DNA from: Haliclystus octoradiatus
Lineage: Eukaryota > Cnidaria > Staurozoa > Stauromedusae > Haliclystidae
Length of the DNA: 64,000 nt
Direction: 5' to 3'
NCBI GenBank assembly: GCA_916610825.1
Contig: OU744453.1
Coordinates: 12,047,826 to 12,111,825, forward strand
Under the pieces are notes generated by a model. That model was not told where the DNA came from. It was given only the letters and a program-made list of their open reading frames with translations, and ran no database searches. Position 1 is the stretch's first letter. Each line of letters begins with the position of its first letter. Positions 9,065 through 22,171 of the stretch are shown in pieces. A program made the position numbers and the translations under genes.

Positions 9065-12000
9065 TTATCTGCCGCGCCATCTATTTCTGTATTGCTGTTG
9101 CCGATATCTAGGTCTGTATCGAGGTTGATATCTTGGTCTGAATCTTGGTCTATATCTAGATCTGAATGCCGGTCGTCTAAATCCTGGTCTGAACCCTGCC
9201 CTATATCTGCCTCTAAAGCCAGGCCTATATCGATTGTTCCACGAAGCTGGTCTTGGCATAGGTCTTATCCTAGCTGGTCTAGGAGATGTAACCTTTGGTG
9301 GTTTCCTCTGTTTAAATCCACCCATATTATCAACATCACTGACAACATCTTTATCGTCTGTTCTGACTTTTGGTACGTTAAATCCCAGTCGCTTTCCAGC
9401 CCCTGTTAATTTTGTTTTTGCGTCATTGTCATTAACTTCGTTGTCATCGTTGTCATCTTCCATCTTGTGAACGGCTACTTGTTCTTTTTGTGGAGTTTTG
9501 AACAAATCAAACGCAGCTTGTGGTGTCTTTGATCCTTTCTGGATGGGCATGTCTTTTATAGCTTTAACAGATGAAACTATTGATCAAAACAAAGGAACAC
9601 AATTTTATTTGCCTGCTAAGATGTTACTGTTGTTGCTTCATCTGTCAATTTGTCAATAGTCTGTGTTTGAGAAAGTCCGTAACCGTTTTGCTAATTCAAT
9701 GTTTTGCAGAAGATTGCTCCTGTGTCCTATATAGGGTAAAACATGTCTCCGAAAACCGGGAACTGCAATGCTTCAAATAGTTTTTCCAATATGAAAATAC
9801 AGTGGTATATCTTCGTCTCGTCCCTTATCCAAACAATGCTGAATCATATACGATTAAATCTGTCTCGTATATTCATTAGTAACAATTATTATAGTACCAC
9901 GATCGTCACAAATGCATTCAACGTATACCATGAATGACATATATATACATTACACTTACTTGACAAGAATGCTCTGATTTGCTCTGCACCGTTTGATTTT
10001 GGATCATCGTATAAGACTTTGACGCATCCAGGCTGTGATTCAATACACACTACTTCAGGCGATGAATATTGTAGACCAGGTAATTTCTGTGTGCTAGTGT
10101 AGAATGATCTTCTTTGTCTTTTCGTTTTCTTTTGCCAATCCGCCCAGATCTTATCAATGTAAGTATGGTGAAGAAAGAATTCAGGGGCGTAGGCAGACTC
10201 ATGGGAATTCATAGTTCCACCTGCAGAAATAACCCATGAAATATTTTATGGGGACAGACGAGTATATCGGGGAATAATATTCATCTATCTGTCATCTACG
10301 CATTGTTTGCAATTTTGTACATTATGACACAGCTAAATAATTGTAACAACGGTTTCGCTTGCTGATTCAAGGTATTTGTACTATGAGATGTGATTTGGTC
10401 ATTCTCATTAATTGCTGCCGTCTAGTACATGGATTCGTAACCATTTTCAGTACAGTAATTTAAATTCAAATCAAGCCTCAATTGTAACTCGCATTTATTG
10501 TCCGATTTATTGCTTGATGTAGAATCTTATATCGTCTAAAATTCCATTCTCATTCATAATATTTTTGTATCTGTGTCATCAGTCTAAACATATGTCAATA
10601 GACTGTATTATTCTATTAGTCATGGTGTAAATAAATACTATGCATACGTACCTATGAACGAATGCACTGTATTATGTAATGTACTTCTAATACCAAGTTC
10701 AAAACGATGAAAATCTTGCGTATTTACGACTCTCTGTACTTCAGCTTCTGTCTTCATTGCACTTCTTGAGAACTGTCTCGTTAAACATTTTCCACCTGGC
10801 TGCTTCCAGCCTTGGCTAGTACCAAATACTCCTTGTGATATACATCTACCGTTCTCAGATGAACCTATTCCATGCGGTGCTGTTGTCCACAGATGCCGAG
10901 AACTCCAAGGATCACGTGACCATAAACTCCACGCCCAATAAGATATAGTCACTTTACAATCAATTTCTTGCAAAACATTTTCTAGATCAAGAATGAACCC
11001 ACGATGCCATGGCAAAAAGACATCTTTATTGTGAATCCCCCTTGAGAATAACGTTGCGTGTTTCCCAGTCAGTGCTTCATACTTTGCCTTGTACGGTTGT
11101 TCTGTGCCCATCTTTTTATACGTAGCAATGTAATATGTACGCTCAGGGATTGACATATCTAAGATCTCTCTCCTGACACGGAAACATGCTGACATTTGCC
11201 CCGCTACACACAAGCATCTTCTGTTGCATTCATCTGTGACTACTTGACCCTCTTTGCTGCATCTTGTGTAAGGAACTGAAATAGAAGATATTTAGATGCC
11301 TTGTAATACAGATTCGAAATATCAACATTTTAAATCACCAAACATTTACCAACAATGCATCATCTCTCCGCGATTAGTGACCAATTTACTCTGTCCATGA
11401 AATGCTGAACAACAACTTACCAGTAGTTTGCTTTGCCTCAGCTAGAGTTGGCAGTGCTTGATTTGTCTCGTACAGACCTTTTTGAGAGAATGTACTTGCA
11501 ATCTGTTTCAATGCGTTGCTATCCACTGCTTTGTTGACTTTCACTATATACAGCTCGGCTCTTGCTTCGTTCTTGAGTCTTCCAAAGCTACCTTGCATAT
11601 TTGATGCTCCAACGGAGTATCCGTCACTAAGTAACAACACAATGTTCTTTGCTCCTGGACGTGATCCCTGGTTCGTTTGTGTAAATGCGGATCTAGCTTG
11701 TTCCAGGCCCTTCTCAAGATCAGGATCAGCATTTTCATATCTTTAAGAAATGTCAACAATTTGATCAGCATGGCGCATGCATTTTATTGTGATGTAATAG
11801 ATGGTATTGGTGTGGAAGCAATGTAGTCATTCATTATACACAAGAAAGACATTAACAACAGTTCATATATGCGTGAGTGGAGGTTTTCTTAGTCTCAATG
11901 AACATTAGTAATGAGCAAAATCAAACAATATATAGCGAGTATCCCGTAATTATAGATTACAGAAACCTGCTAGAGAAAATTCTGAAAATGGTTAATATTA

Positions 12001-14318
12001 TTTAAGTTTTCTAGCAATGAGTCACCCGTGTGCTGGGTAATTGCCACAGGACATATCTGATCGGCTGTGGTTCAATGTTCAGTCCCCCCGAAAGTCAACT
12101 CAGCCTTCCTTTTATCTGAAACATCGAATGAGTATCATCTTGTGATGGCGGACGGAATGGTCCATAATATCCATAAGGTCTATAATATCTGCCATGAAAT
12201 CTTTTGAACATGATCTGCAGTGTCGCGACTGAGATCAATCAAGAGCATTTACAATCATTGCTCTTGAAGAAAAGAGCAATTCCTCTAGATATAGAAGAGT
12301 GGTATACGGCGCCATCGTTAGGGTGATGCCGTCTTAATCAGAGCCATCTATTTACAAGAGTTGGGACACTCTTTTCATTAGCCTGCTCGCAGACTCACTG
12401 TCAAAATGTAAATTTGGTAAACAGTCCACAGTGAGTCTGCGAGCAGGCTATCTTTTCCTGTGCCGCTCTCAACTTCAATTGGACCGATGCCAGTCACGCT
12501 ATTTAACGGGCTATTTTCGTTCCGTCAAACCCAGGCTCACGAAATTTGAACAAACCGTGCGAAAATAATATCATGAATTCAAGAAAATTTTTGTTCAAAT
12601 AGCAGACAAAAAGTAAACCTCGTTTTTAATGGAACGAAAACGGCGATTTTCGAGCCCCAAAAGTTGCGTGTCCCAACTCTTATAAATAGATGGCTCTGGT
12701 CTTATAGTTTCATCTTACTTCATATCCTTTATATAATTTGTGAGACTCTTTCGATTTGTACATCCATCCAAACGAGTGTTGACAACAGATGAAGTCGAAC
12801 AACGAATAAGCGCCACTTTAGTTGTGCCATGAGATATACTAAAGTAAGATAATGTCTTTTGCAAGAATGATTTTATCTGAACAAATGATGTAACGTCTGT
12901 TTTTCTAGAAACATCGATTATAATTGCCATATCTATCTTTGGAATGGTGCGATCTGAAAATAACACACACAAGATCATTTGGTAACCCCATGTATTCTGC
13001 ATAGCTTGCATGCAGACCTTATAGAATCAAAATTTACTTCTTCGTTTTTTTTTTCTAAGCAGACTTTATTTATTGAAAAATCAAACTTTGAGTAAGTGAA
13101 AGCAATATAGTAAGCCAATAAACCCTCAACCAAATTTTTTAAATTTTACAACACAAACACAACAAAGTAATATCGAATTTGTCCTCTGTGACCTCTGTAT
13201 CATCCAAAGTTGGGAAATCTCGTATTGATAAACAAAATTAACTACATTGTGTTACCTCTTTGCTGCTGTCCTATTGTTAAAAACTCGTCTGCGTATTTTG
13301 GACTGTCAGAGCTTTGGTCTCCCGTAGCCATTTCTTGAGAAGCTGAAGCATAAAATAATCACATAAATCAACATTCGAGTAAACAGTGTACTAATTATGT
13401 AACAAGGTAAATTTAACACTAATTGTGATCTAAATTTTGGTACCAAATTAGTTGGACATTTCAAAAATAGAGGGGGTGGCGTCAAGCTGCCCTCGTTTGG
13501 TATTGCTAATTATAACAGCGTTATTTTTGCGTGATCAAAATTGTTTGACCACTGAGCATTTGTGAGCCTATTGTGTTCTGAATTTTGATACCAAACAAAT
13601 GCCAAATTTTGAGTGGGGTCAGCTTGACAGACGTCATAAAAGAATATTGAGTAAGAGTTGAAATATTTTATATATTATTTACCGAAAGTCTGTCTGATGA
13701 TCACAATGTGAAGCATGAGGCTTGACTATTATATCAAGAAAGTATTAATAAATACACATATACTGAGTAATTTAAATCGAATATTGAATATTTAGTATTG
13801 ATAATAATTTGTATTATTATATATAAATGTATCTGGGATTGGTTTCTTTTCTTTATCGAACGTATCTTATAATTGCAACCCGGTTTAAGAAAGCTGAAGA
13901 ATCATGAAATAATTTAATTGAAATAAAGTATACATTTGAAGAATCCTATAAACGTTAACAAAGCGTTAGCGATTTGATGTTACTTAATTGGTTGCCACTT
14001 AAAATCGACACTGTAACAAAATCTATAAAGACTTTTTACGAGAGATCGTACGTAAATGGATCCAAATTATTATCATCATTGGAAATGTTTAATAAACTAA
14101 TTTGTTAATGATAACTGAATAACAATTTTGAAACTTGAGGCTTTGTTGGATATAACATATCAGAGGGCCTTCGATGGTTATATGTACTGTTTACGTGGAT
14201 TTCAATAAAATATTTTAATTAAATTTGATTTTTTAAATTAACTTCCAATTAATTATCACTCACCTGCACAGACATACTCAATCAATCTAAAACTGAAAAT
14301 AACTAATACTAAATTCAT
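9065..14318 (-). CDS. Tyrosinase gene A: signal peptide, VWA, Cys-knot, tyrosinase, Arg/Tyr-rich tail
   Basis: Seven predicted exons: 14318-14264, 13342-13256, 12953-12719, 11740-11421, 11275-10652, 10220-9960, 9561-9065; all GT-AG; 692 residues. Order: signal peptide (1-18), acidic linker (19-47), VWA (about 48-232), six-Cys VWC-like knot (about 238-263), type-3 copper tyrosinase (about 270-525), tail (528-692). All six copper histidines are present: H305, H314, H323 for CuA (LTGKH, GIHNK, LPWHR), then LHNTVH and FLHHTYID for CuB. Such enzymes oxidise phenols or catechols to quinones; here it would act outside the cell. The VWA metal site is degenerate (DVSRK, not DxSxS), and the second Cys of the CTNREC motif is lost. 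The last 68 residues hold 25 Arg and 7 Tyr in RYRPRF-like repeats, unlike any paralog. The start was chosen for the hydrophobic leader and shared phase-1 donor. Confidence 0.85.
12337..12698. mobile_element. MITE with terminal inverted repeats in gene A intron 3
   Basis: The ends are reverse complements (CAGAGCCATCTATTTA followed by AAGAGTTGGGACAC at the left; matching sequence at the right, 12,667-12,698). The element is flanked by a direct repeat GTCTTA (12,331-12,336 and 12,699-12,704), a plausible target-site duplication. Inside is a 23-bp perfect inverted repeat (12,379-12,401 and 12,428-12,450). The right boundary is only about 20 bases from the exon 3 splice donor. Relatives of the end sequence lie at 7,921-7,970 and near 46,675. 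Confidence 0.75.
13690..13730 (+). ncRNA. Degenerate hammerhead-like motif (gene A intron 2)
   Basis: CTGTCTGATGA is followed by a 4-bp stem (TCAC/GTGA with loop AAT) and then GAAG in place of the required GAAA. The first core half is intact and the second is mutated, so it is probably an inactive relic of the same family as the motifs near 25.8 and 42.4 kb. Confidence 0.35.
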
Positions 14319-16606
14319 TGTTCTATTTTATTAGTATAACATTTCTATAATTATTAGGCAATTAGTTAAATTTAAATTTAGAAAATAGATAAATCTTCGT
14401 TTGCCTGGTTTGTTTGATCAGATAAAATATCGACTTGACGCTGTTTCATTTTTTTTCTATGGTCATAGGTTATGAAGTCACGATAATAACCTGTCATTAA
14501 TCTATTGCTGTTTCGCCCTACTAACACAACACACCACATGTTAATTACTATTTACTGAATGACCTCCTTTGGGAAAGTCTTCAAATCGATTGAAAATAAT
14601 AATAATACATGTAGACGAAGGTAGCCCAGTGAAGTTTTTATTTTTAAGCTAGAAGTTAATGCAATTACCTAATTTTCGCAAATCGAAAATATTTTTTCGC
14701 GGAGTGTTAGAATTTACAATTCAATCAAATCGTACAATTTAATTTTCTAAAGAATAACAAATAGTATGTTCGGTTAACACAGGTATATTGGTCTCAACAC
14801 ATCATAGAAGGTGCCCGTTGTCCGCGTTAGACAGTGTCCGTGTTACGCAGTGGCATTCCTATTGAATTTCGCAACAGAAGACCTGAAGGTGTCCGGATTA
14901 GCATGTTCAACTGTATATCCCTCATCCGTAAATCCCAATGAATTAGTCACATTCGATATATTTTGTTTCAATTTCAAAATTTTCCTATTACCTGCATTTT
15001 ATAGTTGGAGAAAACTGAACAACGGAAGAATATTTGATTTTATATCAAATAAGAACTCAAAAAATCCATCTTGAAATTTCATAATGAATTTGATTAATAG
15101 TTCCTGATATGGCATAGTGTCAAAGTCATGACAAACCTTATCAAGGAATTTTCAATCCAGATTGTACGTTTGATGTTCAGTTTTAGTATTCTTAATCTGT
15201 AAGAGTTGATAGATATTATCCTTCCCATCACTGTAAAAAGAAATGGGCTCTGGAGAAACCTGCCAATAATAATTCAAACCTAAAAAAAAGAATTTAAAGG
15301 GGATACCACTCCCGGGGTACCATCTTGAGGGGCAACCGTAAACACCTGCAGACCATGCACGGTATGACGATAGAAGAATCATTTTAGGTATGTTCTATTT
15401 CATTTCCTAGCAATGTAAAATATTTCAAATATCACAAATTGTAGCAAAAACATTTTTGCCGTGTAAAGATACTGTTATTGACAATACAGTTATACGGAGG
15501 ATTATTTAGCAAAGTTTGACTGCAAAATTTGTTGTGAATTCATTTATTCACCGGTGGCGATAGAATACCGAGATTACCAGAACCGTTATTGCTGGATTCT
15601 ACTGTGGTAACTGTATATTCTAATGTACATCTGTTGCACAACCCCTGTATAACTATCTCTAAGGCCCCGGTTTAATTAAATGAACGCAACCGCCCAGCAA
15701 TATTGAGAAATGTTGAGTAACTTATCAGGTTCATAGCCACTATGGTAAAAGTGCGACATCAGCAGTAAAAGTGCTCTACATTCGTTGAGCTGCTGTTGTG
15801 CACTTGTGGAGTCAATGTTACATTTACTCTTACTCGACAATTATGTTGAGCATATGGGGGGACTCAATGAACGCAGCATTGCTCGACATCAGCTTAACAT
15901 TCTTGACAACTTGTTGAGAAATGTTGGGTGAAATGATCAAACAAATGCAAAACTTGCTCAAAATTTGCTAAACGTTCATTTAGCCGTGGCTAAGAAGTTG
16001 GAATTGACCAGTGAGCAAGGGAACTTCCAAATAGTGATGAAATATGATCATAATTTCATTTCACGCATTTTTAAGAAAGAAAAACAGGATAACCATTCGG
16101 AGACCTAGATGTTTTTATTAAAAGGCGTGTATAAAGATTCAAAGAAGCTGTTGAATTAATTAATTCGAGATAAATTATTGATTATATTGTGTTGAGAAGG
16201 TTAACATCGCATAATAGGGCATAAATTAAATTCAAGTAGGTAAATGATCATGTCAATTAGTTATTCACTATATTAGCATTCGATGAAAGCTGTTACTCTC
16301 ACATTTTACTTGCATTAGAATGACTGTAGACTAATCGAAACGCTCAACATATCTTATCACTTATTAGGATGGAGTTCAATTAAGGTAGTATTTTACTTAA
16401 ACAGCAAAATAATTAGTGATTCCGCATAATTATCAAACACAAAGATGATGTGTGCTGATCACATAAAAAGAAACCCCCTTTACATAGTTTGCAATATTTT
16501 TCAATATAAAGTCTATATATGGATATATCTATATCTGTAATGCGTGTGAATGTATCTAAATAAATTTCTTATAAATAGTTTGTTTATGTTCAAGGTGTCC
16601 TTTCGA
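14319..16606. other. Intergenic region between tyrosinase genes A and B
   Basis: No exon-like sequence was recognised. It should contain the gene A promoter and the 3' flank of gene B. A short tandem pair of GTCCG(C/T)GTTA-type units lies near 14,818-14,850, and GTTGAG-rich sequence lies at about 15,700-15,920. Nothing else stood out. Confidence 0.5.
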
Positions 16607-19600
16607 TCATCTCTGAAAGTATGGTACAAACGGGATGAAGTTGTCAGGTAGACCCACACTAATGTCAATTTCATCATTCCAGTCTATATCTTGAAGAGAA
16701 GGTGGAATGGAGAAACCTAATTTCTCATCTTCAGAATCAAATGGTAGTCCAGCTGAGGAACTGACAACATTTCCTTCGTTTTCTTTTTCATTTTTTCTCG
16801 CTTGAATTTGTTCGTCTGGTGATACTTTGAATAAATCGAATGCTTCCTGTGGTATTGGATCAATCTTTTTTCGTGGCATTTCTTTTAATGCTTTGTCAGA
16901 CATCGCTACGAATAGTATATAAAAGGTTTATTTTTACAATGAGAGCAACTTGACATTACAATTGGAAATTATTTGTCAAGCTTCGAGTTTTTCCCTGACT
17001 ACGCATTCGTTGTTCTGATTGGATATGTGCAAACAATTGAATGTTTTTCTTAATTCAGCTTGAAATTAAGGCACTTAGAGTTGCATAACCTATCAAATAG
17101 CAAACGCCTATTCTAGTAAGTAATTCATTTTCATTATTTTTCCAACCTTGCAAGCCCAAAGCAAGGTTGCGTATCGAATTTTACCCTAAGAAGGATTGAT
17201 ATTGGGCTGTCAGTGTACTGTCACACACGGACACGTGTCTGGGGATAATTCTCCTTGTAATTGTACCTTTTGCCATGGAGTTGCAATTGGGTAGTAGAAT
17301 GATGTTTTATTTAATTTTCACCTGATAAGAAGACCTTTGCTTTTTTGGCTTTATTTGAATTTGGTTCATCATACTGTACTTTGACACAACCAGGCTGATC
17401 AGCAAGGTCTATAAATTCACATCTAGCATACGAACTACCATCCATGTCACCATCTACTGATGGAAAAAAGACGTCTCTATTTTCTGGTTTCAAGGCTTGC
17501 CAATCTTTCCATAATTTATCAATGTAACAATGATGAAGGAAAAATTCAGGTGCGTAAGCTGACGATACTGTGCTCATTGTACCACCTAGAAAGAAATGCA
17601 TAAAAGATTAGTACAAATAACATCTCAGCGGGACAAAAAGGTATAGATGATCATCTACCATACCTATAGCGACGTGTACCCTGTCATGAAGATCCGTGCG
17701 CAGACTCAATTCAAAACTTTCAAAATTTGCTCGATTCAAAGTCAATTGTACATAAGCAGCATCTGGCATATTTGCTTGTGGATTCATTGTTCGTCTTAGG
17801 CATTGCCGGTCTGGTGTACTCCATCCTTGGGTTTGACTGAATTGTCCGTCAGGTACACAACTACCCTGTCCTCCTGTTCCACCCAAGCCATGTGGTGTTG
17901 AGCTCCAAATATGACTTGTATTCCATGGATCATGTGCCCATAAACTCCAATCCCAATATGGGACAGTAGTTGTACAATCAAGTTCTCTCAGGAGATTTTC
18001 TAGTTCTAAGATGTAATAGCGATGCCATGGAAGGAACTGCGATTTGGTGTGAATTCCATTATCTGGATCTGAGCGAAATAGCAGACTGTGCTGCCTTGTC
18101 AACTCGTCATAACGTGTCTTGTAAGGCATTTTCGTTGTGAGTGTCTTATACGTAGCCAGATATAGCGTCCTTTCATCTTCACCCATTGATACAAACTCTT
18201 TTCTTATGCGATAACATTGTTTCAATTTGCCATCGACACAAACACAGCGCTTGTTACATTCATCGTATATAACTTGCCCAGGTTTATCACACAATGTGAA
18301 TTTAACTAGAATGGGAAGTAAAACAACGCGGTAATCATTTGCAAACATTTAGTGGAACTTAGTAGATTGACGTGATTGTTATCAAGCTATCGTAAGCTTT
18401 TGATTTTTCAAACCAAGATGGAATATTCGCTTAAACAGAAAACAGTACAAAATTGATATCACATCTCAAGCCAATTACTATTTCTAAGAGTATGACGCAT
18501 TGATATGCAAAACAACATGTAAATACAAAGCTGAGCACTCATACCTACTGCTCCCGTTCCCTTGGCCAACTCTCTTAATGCAAGTGGTTGATCCATTTCA
18601 TAAAGATAATTTTCAGTTGGTGTACTGGCTATCATTTTCAAATGTGGAGTGTCTTTCAACTTATTTATTTTTACAACAAATACAACTGCCTTTAAATTAT
18701 TTTTTAGGTCATTAATGGCTTCACTTGGTTCATTTGGATTTCCAGAACAGCCATCTGTTATTACAAGTACAACTTTCTTCGCGATCTGACGACCATTTTT
18801 GTTTGATTTCGTAAACATTGGTTCTAATTCTGATAATGCATCTTCAAATAATGAAGTAGATTTTGCATAGCTAAATAATTAATAATGAAAAATCAATAAG
18901 AATGATTATAAATTTATCATTTGATTGTCATTTGATACATAGTCGGGTATTCACGACCGTAGCTAGGTGCTTCTGCCCGGGAGGAGAGCATGCGGGGTTT
19001 TTTCTAATATTTCTCGAAGAAATGTGCATCTTGCTGGGGAAAAAGGCGTGACATTTGCATATTTGGAAGCTTCAGTACTGTAATACCCCCTCAAAATTAC
19101 CTGGAATATGGGTCTGACATATATATTGGAGGTATCAGTACCGTAGCACACTACCCCCAGGATTTATGGTCGTGTATGTATTAAAGTGAAAGTTAAGAAT
19201 TCACTCAAAATATTGCTTATTATATGTCAGAAATGTTCAACAATCCTCAACTCACTTAATTGTCCTTATCTCCTTGATGACACATTCTCTGTTAGTACAT
19301 TTTTTAAAAGTAAGTTTTACCATTCCTGCTGCTGAGTACCTCACCAAACCAACTCGCGTAGAACTGGGAGATATACTGAAGTATGACAAGATTTTTTCTG
19401 CAAAATTTCGAGCTTCAAGAAATCCACCAGGATCAAGCGTCCTTGCGAAGTCAAAAACGATAGCCAGATCTATTTTGGGAATACTTTTATCTGCGAGAAA
19501 ATGAATCATATTAATATTCTTATATAAGTGTACTAGTCTAGCCATTTGAGCTACAATTAACACCATCCGTTCCAGTTAGAAAGTATGTTTACCAAATGCA

Positions 19601-20720
19601 AAGTGAGACTTTGCATGTCTAGATCTTCGTTGATTGCACATCTTCTTTTGATATGCATATTAGTTCAAACTATACATGTATTGCTTACCTGGTTGTGCTT
19701 TCCCCAACGCAAAGAAGTTCTGTTCAAAACTTGCGCCCAACTGTGTCGATCCACCAGCTTCAGGTTCCTCTCCGTCTGTGTCACCATCCGTTTCCTCATC
19801 AGTTCCATCATCAGTTCCTCCGTCAGTTTCACCATCAGCATCCGGTGTACCTCCATTGGGATCCGTTTCAGCAGGATTCCCTCCTGTATTCGGATCTGTT
19901 CCTCCGTTTGTTCCCGTGCCACCAGGGTTTCCCCCAGCATTCGGATCTGTTCCTCCGTTTGTTCCCGTGCCCCCAGGGTTTCCCCCAGTATTCGGATCAG
20001 TTCCTCCGTTTGTTCCCGTGCCGCCAGGGTTTCCCCCAGCATTTGGATCAGTTCCTCCATTTGTTCCTGTACCACCTGGACTCCCTCCACTGTTTGGATC
20101 AGTTCCCCCATTGGGTCCTGAACCACCAGGATTTCCTCCAGTATTGGGATACGTGCCTCCCGTTGATCCTGTGCCACCAGAATTTCCACCAGTGCTGGGA
20201 TTGCTTCCACCATTTCCGTAACTTCCTCCCCCGCCTGCAGCCGGCGGTGTGTATCCATATCCTTTCAGAATTAATTAAATAAATATGAGAACATGTGGTA
20301 CACGCCGATTACTGTATTTGAGCAAATGAATCACAATGGAGCAAGCTGTCAGAATACGTATTAATAGCAAACAGCAGCTATGGAATGATCGACAGAAAAT
20401 ATTTATTTTTAACATTGTCTAAAATGTTTAGTTTATTGTGACAGACAGACAGGTTTTAGTTTGCACCTATCGAATAAGATTACTATTTAAATAAAAATTA
20501 TTCAAATCATTTTTATAAATTTAACCTTGAAATAATACGTATAAATAATTTTTAAATAGCTTTGGAAATTAAGAGTTGCAATCCATTTCTTTAAATATTT
20601 TATAACATGATGTAGCAAATTAATAAATAGCAACAAAAGAGAACATATACCGCCTGGAATTCCACAAACAAAATTAACTGGACACATGATCCCAATGAGT
20701 AATAACAATTTCAACCACAT
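16607..20720 (-). CDS. Tyrosinase gene B: signal peptide, Gly-rich repeat linker, VWA, Cys-knot, tyrosinase
   Basis: Seven predicted exons: 20720-20651, 20261-19689, 19490-19256, 18870-18545, 18305-17664, 17585-17322, 16905-16607; 802 residues. Order: signal peptide (1-23), long linker (24-214) of tandem 17-residue Gly/Asn/Thr repeats ending in an Asp/Glu-rich stretch, VWA (215-401), six-Cys knot (407-432), tyrosinase (about 440-700), tail (704-802). Copper ligands: H474, H487, H496 (LTRQH, GIHTK, LPWHR), H608 and H612 (LHDRVH), and the HH pair at 633-634; all present, so a working phenol/catechol oxidase is expected. The residue after the first CuB His is Asp. The VWA metal motif is degenerate (DFART). 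The tail keeps EAFDLFKV and LGFSIP. Splice phases match the paralogs exactly. The exon 2 acceptor has a weak pyrimidine tract, the least certain boundary. Confidence 0.87.
19880..20230 (-). repeat. 51-bp coding minisatellite in gene B exon 2
   Basis: GGAT landmarks recur at about 19,891, 19,942, 19,993, 20,044, 20,095, 20,146 and 20,197, a strict 51-base period over seven units. On the coding strand each unit gives 17 residues of the type TDPNAGGNPGGTGTNGG. Units diverge toward the 5' end of the exon. Since 51 is a multiple of 3, copy-number change keeps the frame. Confidence 0.95.
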
Positions 20721-22171
20721 CCTGCCAACTTCTTCTTTTGTTGTTATATTTTGAAATCTTCTTTGGGGTTTTTACTACAGCAGAAGGATCGTCGTCTTTA
20801 TAACTGCTGGTGGATAGGACCTATGAACCATTGTTTACAATACTTTTTGATCTCTTTTTGAAAGTTTCGTACACTTGAAAGGTGCTCTATTCATTCAACG
20901 ATCAATGGTTGATCTTATTTTAATCCGCTTCAAAGTTAACAATAATAATGTCTCTTTGTTTCAACGCAATTATGTCAATTGATGCACGAATTGAATGCTA
21001 AACAATTGATTGCTTTATTTGGTAATCATGTTTTGAATCACCGCATTAATCAAAATTGTATTAGGGACATTACAGGATAAATTTCAAAATTTAGAATAAG
21101 ATAAGACCTCTTATAAATGTTGCAGGACAGTGGGCAACCGCACAAATCCATATTACTCGCTGTTTTGATCTAGTAAAATAGCGTATCAAATGAAAAAGGA
21201 AAGGAAAAGCTTTCAGTTTATCGGTTTCCAGCGTTTTATGATATTGACCTTGTGCATCGTCAATTTTTTGGAGGATCGTTTCAAATTCGAAAATTTATGA
21301 TTGCCACGTGATATCTTGTCAATAGAAAAGTCACAGGGCTTGAGCTCTACAGCTTGTGCCTCTATTCCTGTTTTCGAATTCTATTCGTACAGCTCTCATT
21401 CCTCATTTCTCTGCCTTTTCTCCAAAAAATAATCGAGGTTTTTTCTACTTGCTATAATTCTCACGCGCAGGTATACGATGTTCTCTATAGTTATAATCAA
21501 TTCACAGTACCATGGAGTCAATATAACCATATCTATGCAATATCTGATTTATATAAATTAAGCCGTTGACCTCTGGATTTAGTTATTGACTGATTTATGG
21601 TCATTTATCTTTAAGCGTGACCAGGGAGGCCGGAACAGTAGGGGCGTGATTAGAAGGAAAGGAAATAGCACTTGCCGAAATTAGTTGGTATCTCTTCGGT
21701 TTGCGGGATCTAGCTGGGCAGAGTGGCTCCAAAATACTCAAAATTCGTTGGGTGAATCAATGGATTCCATAGGGATTTGTAATGTGAAGATATAACCAGA
21801 ACAATTGTATAAATTATGTATTCCAAAGAGGGAAGAAACAAAATAATAATGAACCAAAGTTATTCGTGAAGACATCAAATGTTGTAATGATGTAAAAATC
21901 ATAATTATCATAATTATTAAAGATTTTACGAGCAGTCCATCATCAGACAGATAAGAAGAATAGACAATAAATTAATAGAAATAAAGTCAAAGTCAAGGAG
22001 TTTATTTCTATACTGCTCTGGGTATCCGCATCGAGTACTTCATTGATGCTTTGCCACCAATAAAGTTATTACAATGATTAATATGAGTTTAACACATAAA
22101 GTTGTATACGCATAAAGTTATCCCGGAAAGTTAAGATATATTCGCTCTTATTAAGGTGATTCTACACTTTG
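20721..22171. other. Intergenic region between tyrosinase genes B and C
   Basis: No gene seen. On the minus strand, AATAAA (plus-strand TTTATT at 22,001-22,006) is a candidate poly(A) signal for gene C. A degraded hammerhead-like motif lies at 21,920-21,950. Confidence 0.5.
21920..21950 (-). ncRNA. Degenerate hammerhead-like motif
   Basis: The minus strand reads CTGTCTGATGA, then a weak stem-loop and AAAATC where the core requires GAAA. It shares the CTGTCTGATGAT lead with the copies at 13.7 and 42.4 kb. Probably an inactive relic. Confidence 0.3.

Noticed and set aside
14811-15382. Short open frames in the A-B intergenic region
   Set aside because: No paralogy, splice support or recognisable composition.
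19585-20282. Plus-strand Ser/Pro-rich open frames of up to 209 residues
   Set aside because: They are antisense shadows of the Gly-rich repeat exon of gene B; the minus strand has signal peptide, splice sites and paralog support.
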